Source of the DNA: Sphingomonas lacunae
GTDB lineage: Bacteria > Pseudomonadota > Alphaproteobacteria > Sphingomonadales > Sphingomonadaceae
Length of the DNA stretch: 64,000 bases
Reading direction: 5' to 3'
Assembly: GCF_012979535.1 (NCBI RefSeq)
Contig: NZ_CP053015.1
Location: 620,001 to 684,000, forward strand
Under the pieces are notes generated by a model that searched no databases, had not been told where the DNA came from, and saw nothing but the letters and a program-made list of their open reading frames with translations. The position numbers and the translations under genes were made by a program. Shown one piece after another: positions 61,038-64,000 of this stretch. Numbering within the stretch: position 1 is the first letter of the stretch; each line of letters starts with the position of its first letter.

Positions 61038-62422
61038 GAATTCGCCAGCACGAAGTCCCGGACCGCCGCATAATCACCGGGCAAGCTGGTGTACCGCTCT
61101 TCGCGTTCAAACAAGCTGCCGACGCGCGCCGGCAATGCCGGTCTGCGACCGGTGGAGCGCTCCACAGCGTCCTGAAACTTGGCGGGATGGGCAGTCGCAA
61201 GCGTGACCATCGGAATGGCTGGATCCAGATCATCGGATCGAGCAGCCGCGAGGCCGACAGCTGTGTGCGGGTCAATCAGTTCGCCAGCCGCATCCCATGC
61301 CCAGCGAATGGATTGTGCCATCATGTCCTGATCAATCCGCGCACTGGTGAACAGGTTTGCTGCTCCCTGCCGCTGCGCATTGGTCAACTGCATGGCTTTG
61401 CTGGCTTCAAAGCCTGCCATCTGGGCAGCGATAGCTGACCCGTTGCGTCCGCCAAGATCAAAGAGCAGACGTTCGAAATTGGAACTGACCTGGATGTCCA
61501 TGCTGGGTGTAGCGGTCGGCACCACTGTGCCTGCACTGTAATCTCCCGTGGACAGGGCTCGATGAAGAATATCGTTGATGTTGGTGGCGACGATCAGGCG
61601 GGCGATCGGTAGACCCATGCGCTGCGCGACATAGCCTGCAAAAACGTCGCCGAAATTGCCTGTCGGCACCGAATAGGCCACGGGACGGTGCGGTGCGCCT
61701 AGCCGGACCGCGGTATAGAAATAATAGACAACCTGCGCCGCCAGCCGGGCCCAGTTGATCGAGTTGACCGCCGACAGGGTGATTGACGAGGTGACCTGTT
61801 GATCGGCAAACATCCGCTTCACCATCGCCTGGGCATCATCAAAGCTGCCATCGATAGCGATGTTATGGACATTATCGGCAATGACAGTTGTCATTTGGCG
61901 CCGCTGGACGTCGCTGACGCGTCCTTGCGGATGAAGCATGAAGATCGAGACCTGCTGGCGCCCGGCAACCGCGTCAATGGCGGCTGAACCCGTGTCGCCA
62001 GAGGTGGCGCCAACGATGGTCAGATTGGTTTCGGTGCCCCTGAGGAAGCGTTCAAACAGCAGACCCAACAATTGCAGGGCGATATCCTTGAACGCCAGCG
62101 TCGGACCATGGAACAACTCCATGAGCCAGTGGCGACCATCCAGTTGGACCATCGGGACGACGGCTTCATGCGAGAATCGGCCATAGGCAGTCCGGGTCAG
62201 CGCCCTCAATTCCTCCATGGACAGGCTGTCGCCTACAAAGGGAGCGAGCACACGCGCAGCGGTTTCTGCATAGTCACATCCGGCGAGAGCGGCGATCTGG
62301 TCAGCTGTGAATTCGGGCCAGCTTTGCGGCAGGTACAGCCCTCCGTCGGGCGCTAGGCCCGCCATGGTGACCGAACGGAAGTCGAGCGGCGCAGCGGCGC
62401 CCCGTGTGGATTGATACAGCAT
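61028..62422 (-). CDS. thrC: threonine synthase
   Basis: The 464 aa PLP enzyme makes threonine from O-phosphohomoserine. It begins MLYQSTRGAAAPLDFRSVTM, the usual start. The PLP lysine is Lys112 in FHGPTLAFKDIALQ, followed by GATSGDTGSAAIDAV (the phosphate-binding loop) and VPTGNFGDVFAGYVAQRMG. This is the long type (about 460 aa) found in proteobacteria and yeast. The methyltransferase gene overlaps the 3' end by 10 bp, so translation is coupled. Confidence 0.97.
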   Translation of the reverse strand: MLYQSTRGAAAPLDFRSVTMAGLAPDGGLYLPQSWPEFTADQIAALAGCDYAETAARVLAPFVGDSLSMEELRALTRTAYGRFSHEAVVPMVQLDGRHWLMELFHGPTLAFKDIALQLLGLLFERFLRGTETNLTIVGATSGDTGSAAIDAVAGRQQVSIFMLHPQGRVSDVQRRQMTTVIADNVHNIAIDGSFDDAQAMVKRMFADQQVTSSITLSAVNSINWARLAAQVVYYFYTAVRLGAPHRPVAYSVPTGNFGDVFAGYVAQRMGLPIARLIVATNINDILHRALSTGDYSAGTVVPTATPSMDIQVSSNFERLLFDLGGRNGSAIAAQMAGFEASKAMQLTNAQRQGAANLFTSARIDQDMMAQSIRWAWDAAGELIDPHTAVGLAAARSDDLDPAIPMVTLATAHPAKFQDAVERSTGRRPALPARVGSLFEREERYTSLPGDYAAVRDFVLANSCR

Positions 62423-62502
62423 CGCCTGCGTCGCCTAGCCGTCCGGGGCGCCAGCGGCAAGCACAGGCTTCGTTGGGACGCCGGAAGTCTGCCTTGCCAA
62501 GT

Positions 62503-63201
62503 TCAGCCCCGGCCGTTGCGCCTCCGTTGCAGGACGGCGAGGATAAATATGGCTGCCGCCATTGCGGCAAACAGGAACCATTGGCCAGCATAGGACCGGT
62601 GATTTGACGGAACCGATGAAGGGTCTGGCGGTGCAGAGGCAACCAAACCCGGGGCCGGGGTTTCAGCCACGATCATGAGACGCAACGGTGCTGGATCACT
62701 CAACATGCGCGAAAAGGCGCTCTGCTGGTCCGGTTCAAGCGTGACCCGGCCACGCACAAAGCCACCGACCCAGGCCAGATCAGGACCGGGTCCTTCGCTG
62801 ACCCCCATGTCGACGAGAATGCCAGGGCCTTCTGCCCCTGTGGCACATGTTGCAATGTGTCGCCATCCGCTTCGCCCATCGACAGTACGGCCAGCCAATT
62901 CACGCCATTCGGTAACGCGCAGGCAGTTTGCCGATACTGTCCTGTAGAGATAGTCCTGATCGGCTGGGTTGATGCTTGGAAAGGCGGTCGGCGGCAGGCT
63001 CATATTCGTTTGGTACCTGGCGATCAGCGCATCCTTTTCAGACGCGCGACCCAATTGCCAAATGCCAAGGCCGATCATGATCGCAATGGCCAGGGCAACC
63101 ACTATGCTCGCACCAATTGGCCAATCCGCCAGCTTTGATTCACCGTTCGGCGGAACAGGAGGAGTGGAAGGTTCGCGGCTGGGCGTGGATGATTCAGTCA
63201 T
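62503..63201 (-). CDS. SURF1-family cytochrome oxidase biogenesis protein
   Basis: The 232 aa protein has two membrane helices: IGASIVVALAIAIMIGLGIWQL near the N-terminus (about 29-50) and WFLFAAMAAAIFILAVL near the C-terminus. Between them is a periplasmic domain with GIWQLGRASEKDALIARY, DMGVSEGPG and GFVRGRV. The final SYAGQWFLFA is diagnostic. SURF1 assists heme a insertion into cytochrome oxidase subunit I. It follows DUF983 and ctaE, the usual aa3-oxidase end of operon. Confidence 0.92.
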   Translation of the reverse strand: MTESSTPSREPSTPPVPPNGESKLADWPIGASIVVALAIAIMIGLGIWQLGRASEKDALIARYQTNMSLPPTAFPSINPADQDYLYRTVSANCLRVTEWRELAGRTVDGRSGWRHIATCATGAEGPGILVDMGVSEGPGPDLAWVGGFVRGRVTLEPDQQSAFSRMLSDPAPLRLMIVAETPAPGLVASAPPDPSSVPSNHRSYAGQWFLFAAMAAAIFILAVLQRRRNGRG

Positions 63202-63210
63202 GAGACCCGT

Positions 63211-63627
63211 TTAGCTTGCCTGTCCACCCGAGTCGCCCTCTTCATCAATCAACTTGCCCTCCCGGCCTTCCCTTTGGTGTTCTGCTGCAATCAGTCCCCC
63301 CTTGGCGACGCGCAGCCCCCCAAGCGTCAGGGCCAGAACAACCAGTGGCCAGACAATGAGATGAACCAACAGAGGTGGGTGAACGCTGAAATGCAGCCAG
63401 AGCGCGAGGGGCACCACGATGGCGCCTATCAGCATGATGAGTAAGGCGGCAGGACCATCACCTACGTTGAACCGCGCGAAATCGAGGTGGCAACGGTGAC
63501 AATGGTCGGCGAAACGGATCGGCCCTGCGAACAGGCCGGGCGCACCACATTCGGGGCAGAGTCCAAAAAGGGCGGCCCGCGCAATGGCGGGCCGCCCTTC
63601 TGATCCCTCGGTGGGATGGTCTGTCAT
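63211..63627 (-). CDS. DUF983 membrane protein in the cytochrome oxidase operon
   Basis: The 138 aa product (ATG 63627) has a Cys-rich N-terminal zinc-ribbon-like segment, GLCPECGAPGLFAGPIRFAD then HCHRCHLDFARFN, and two helices (LLIMLIGAIVVPLALWLHF and LLVHLIVWPLVVLALTL). A charged tail follows. This layout defines DUF983, which in alphaproteobacteria is always between ctaE and surf1. Its cysteines may bind metal, and a role in oxidase assembly is probable but not shown. Confidence 0.92.
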   Translation of the reverse strand: MTDHPTEGSEGRPAIARAALFGLCPECGAPGLFAGPIRFADHCHRCHLDFARFNVGDGPAALLIMLIGAIVVPLALWLHFSVHPPLLVHLIVWPLVVLALTLGGLRVAKGGLIAAEHQREGREGKLIDEEGDSGGQAS

Positions 63628-63635
63628 TCGCCGCC

Positions 63636-64000
63636 TCAGTGGTGGACCGGAGCGCCCCAGCCACCCCAAACATAGACGACGATGAACAGGAAGAGCCACA
63701 CAACGTCCACGAAGTGCCAGTACCAGGCGGCCGCTTCGAAACCGAAATGCTGCTTGGGCGTGAAGTGGCCCTTGTAGGCGCGAACGAGGCAAACGATCAG
63801 GAAGATCGTGCCGACGAACACGTGGAAGCCGTGGAAGCCTGTCGCCATGTAGAAGGCCGAGCTGTAGTTCAGGCCTGCGAACGGGAAGGGTGCTACGGCA
63901 TATTCATAAACCTGGATCGACGAGAAAAGCAGACCAAGACCGATGGTGACCCACAGGCCCTTGATCAGACCGGCGCGATCATCATTCAGCAAGGCGTGGT
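63636..64000 (-). CDS. ctaE: cytochrome c oxidase subunit III, C-terminal part
   Basis: The gene runs off the right edge of the window; about the last 120 residues are visible. These contain the last helices of subunit [62 protein letters not shown] and [16 protein letters not shown]. The conserved residues of the proton-uptake and lipid-binding region, including the late Trp and His of FHGFHVF and [10 protein letters not shown], are present. It is 8 bp from the DUF983 gene. Confidence 0.97.
   Translation of the reverse strand, partial: HALLNDDRAGLIKGLWVTIGLGLLFSSIQVYEYAVAPFPFAGLNYSSAFYMATGFHGFHVFVGTIFLIVCLVRAYKGHFTPKQHFGFEAAAWYWHFVDVVWLFLFIVVYVWGGWGAPVHH

Overview
The window is GC-rich, gene-dense DNA from an alphaproteobacterium, most likely a member of the Sphingomonadales. 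The reasons are the gene content and style: a PhoK/PafA-type alkaline phosphatase, a TorF-type small porin, several acyl-CoA dehydrogenases with an etfBA pair next to sucC, intracellular PHA depolymerase, the ctaE-DUF983-surf1-thrC string, and frequent ATGA start/stop overlaps. No rRNA genes, insertion sequences, integrases, phage genes or CRISPR arrays are visible. Two tRNA genes are present, Gln(TTG) and Tyr(GTA). It reads as ordinary chromosome.

Layout. 1-4088: a tight operon of a CoA-transferase fragment, a long (553 aa) methylsuccinyl-CoA-dehydrogenase-type enzyme, a second acyl-CoA dehydrogenase and a two-hotdog hydratase, which together look like a methylsuccinyl-/mesaconyl-/itaconyl-CoA branch. 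4081-10680: a secreted beta-propeller protein, a DMT exporter, phaZ and an MsbA-like ABC exporter. 10677-13246: an NfrB-like membrane glycosyltransferase coupled to a small outer-membrane barrel. 13416-16093: nhaA and a DUF885 lipoprotein. 16219-19205: etfA, etfB and sucC, with a double LiuR-like box before etfB. 19318-30115: a sigma-54 activator, a large VIT/DUF2135 protein, a phosphatase, a DsbD-like protein, tlyA, tspO and ubiK. 30202-33540: ybjN, proC, marR, ilvE and tRNA-Gln. 34001-38907: a three-gene EmrAB-TolC-type pump with a divergent TetR gene and its probable operator. 38958-43125: a HerA-like ATPase, a thioesterase, a sugar MFS porter and a porin.

43275-46916 holds an ExaC-type aldehyde dehydrogenase, a GAF-Fis regulator that lacks the usual AAA+ module, and S-formylglutathione hydrolase. 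Matching inverted repeats lie upstream of the dehydrogenase and of the regulator. 47042-53295 is a second acyl-CoA region (thiolase-like protein, CaiB-type CoA-transferase, ACAD11-like dehydrogenase, thiolase). 53434-64000 is mostly housekeeping: an orphan peptide-type binding protein, DUF4112, tRNA-Tyr with rlmB, a [2Fe-2S] ferredoxin, a DNA glycosylase, an SDR, phhB, ccmAB, an rRNA-type methyltransferase, thrC, surf1, DUF983 and the end of ctaE.

The acyl-CoA genes, ETF, SucC and PhaZ fit a heterotroph that feeds CoA esters and stored polyester into central metabolism and passes electrons through ETF. The most interesting candidates are the left-edge C5-dicarboxyl-CoA operon, the reduced Nfr-like glycan module, and the AAA-less aldehyde regulator with its paired operators. 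All functions are read by eye from motifs; no database search was run.
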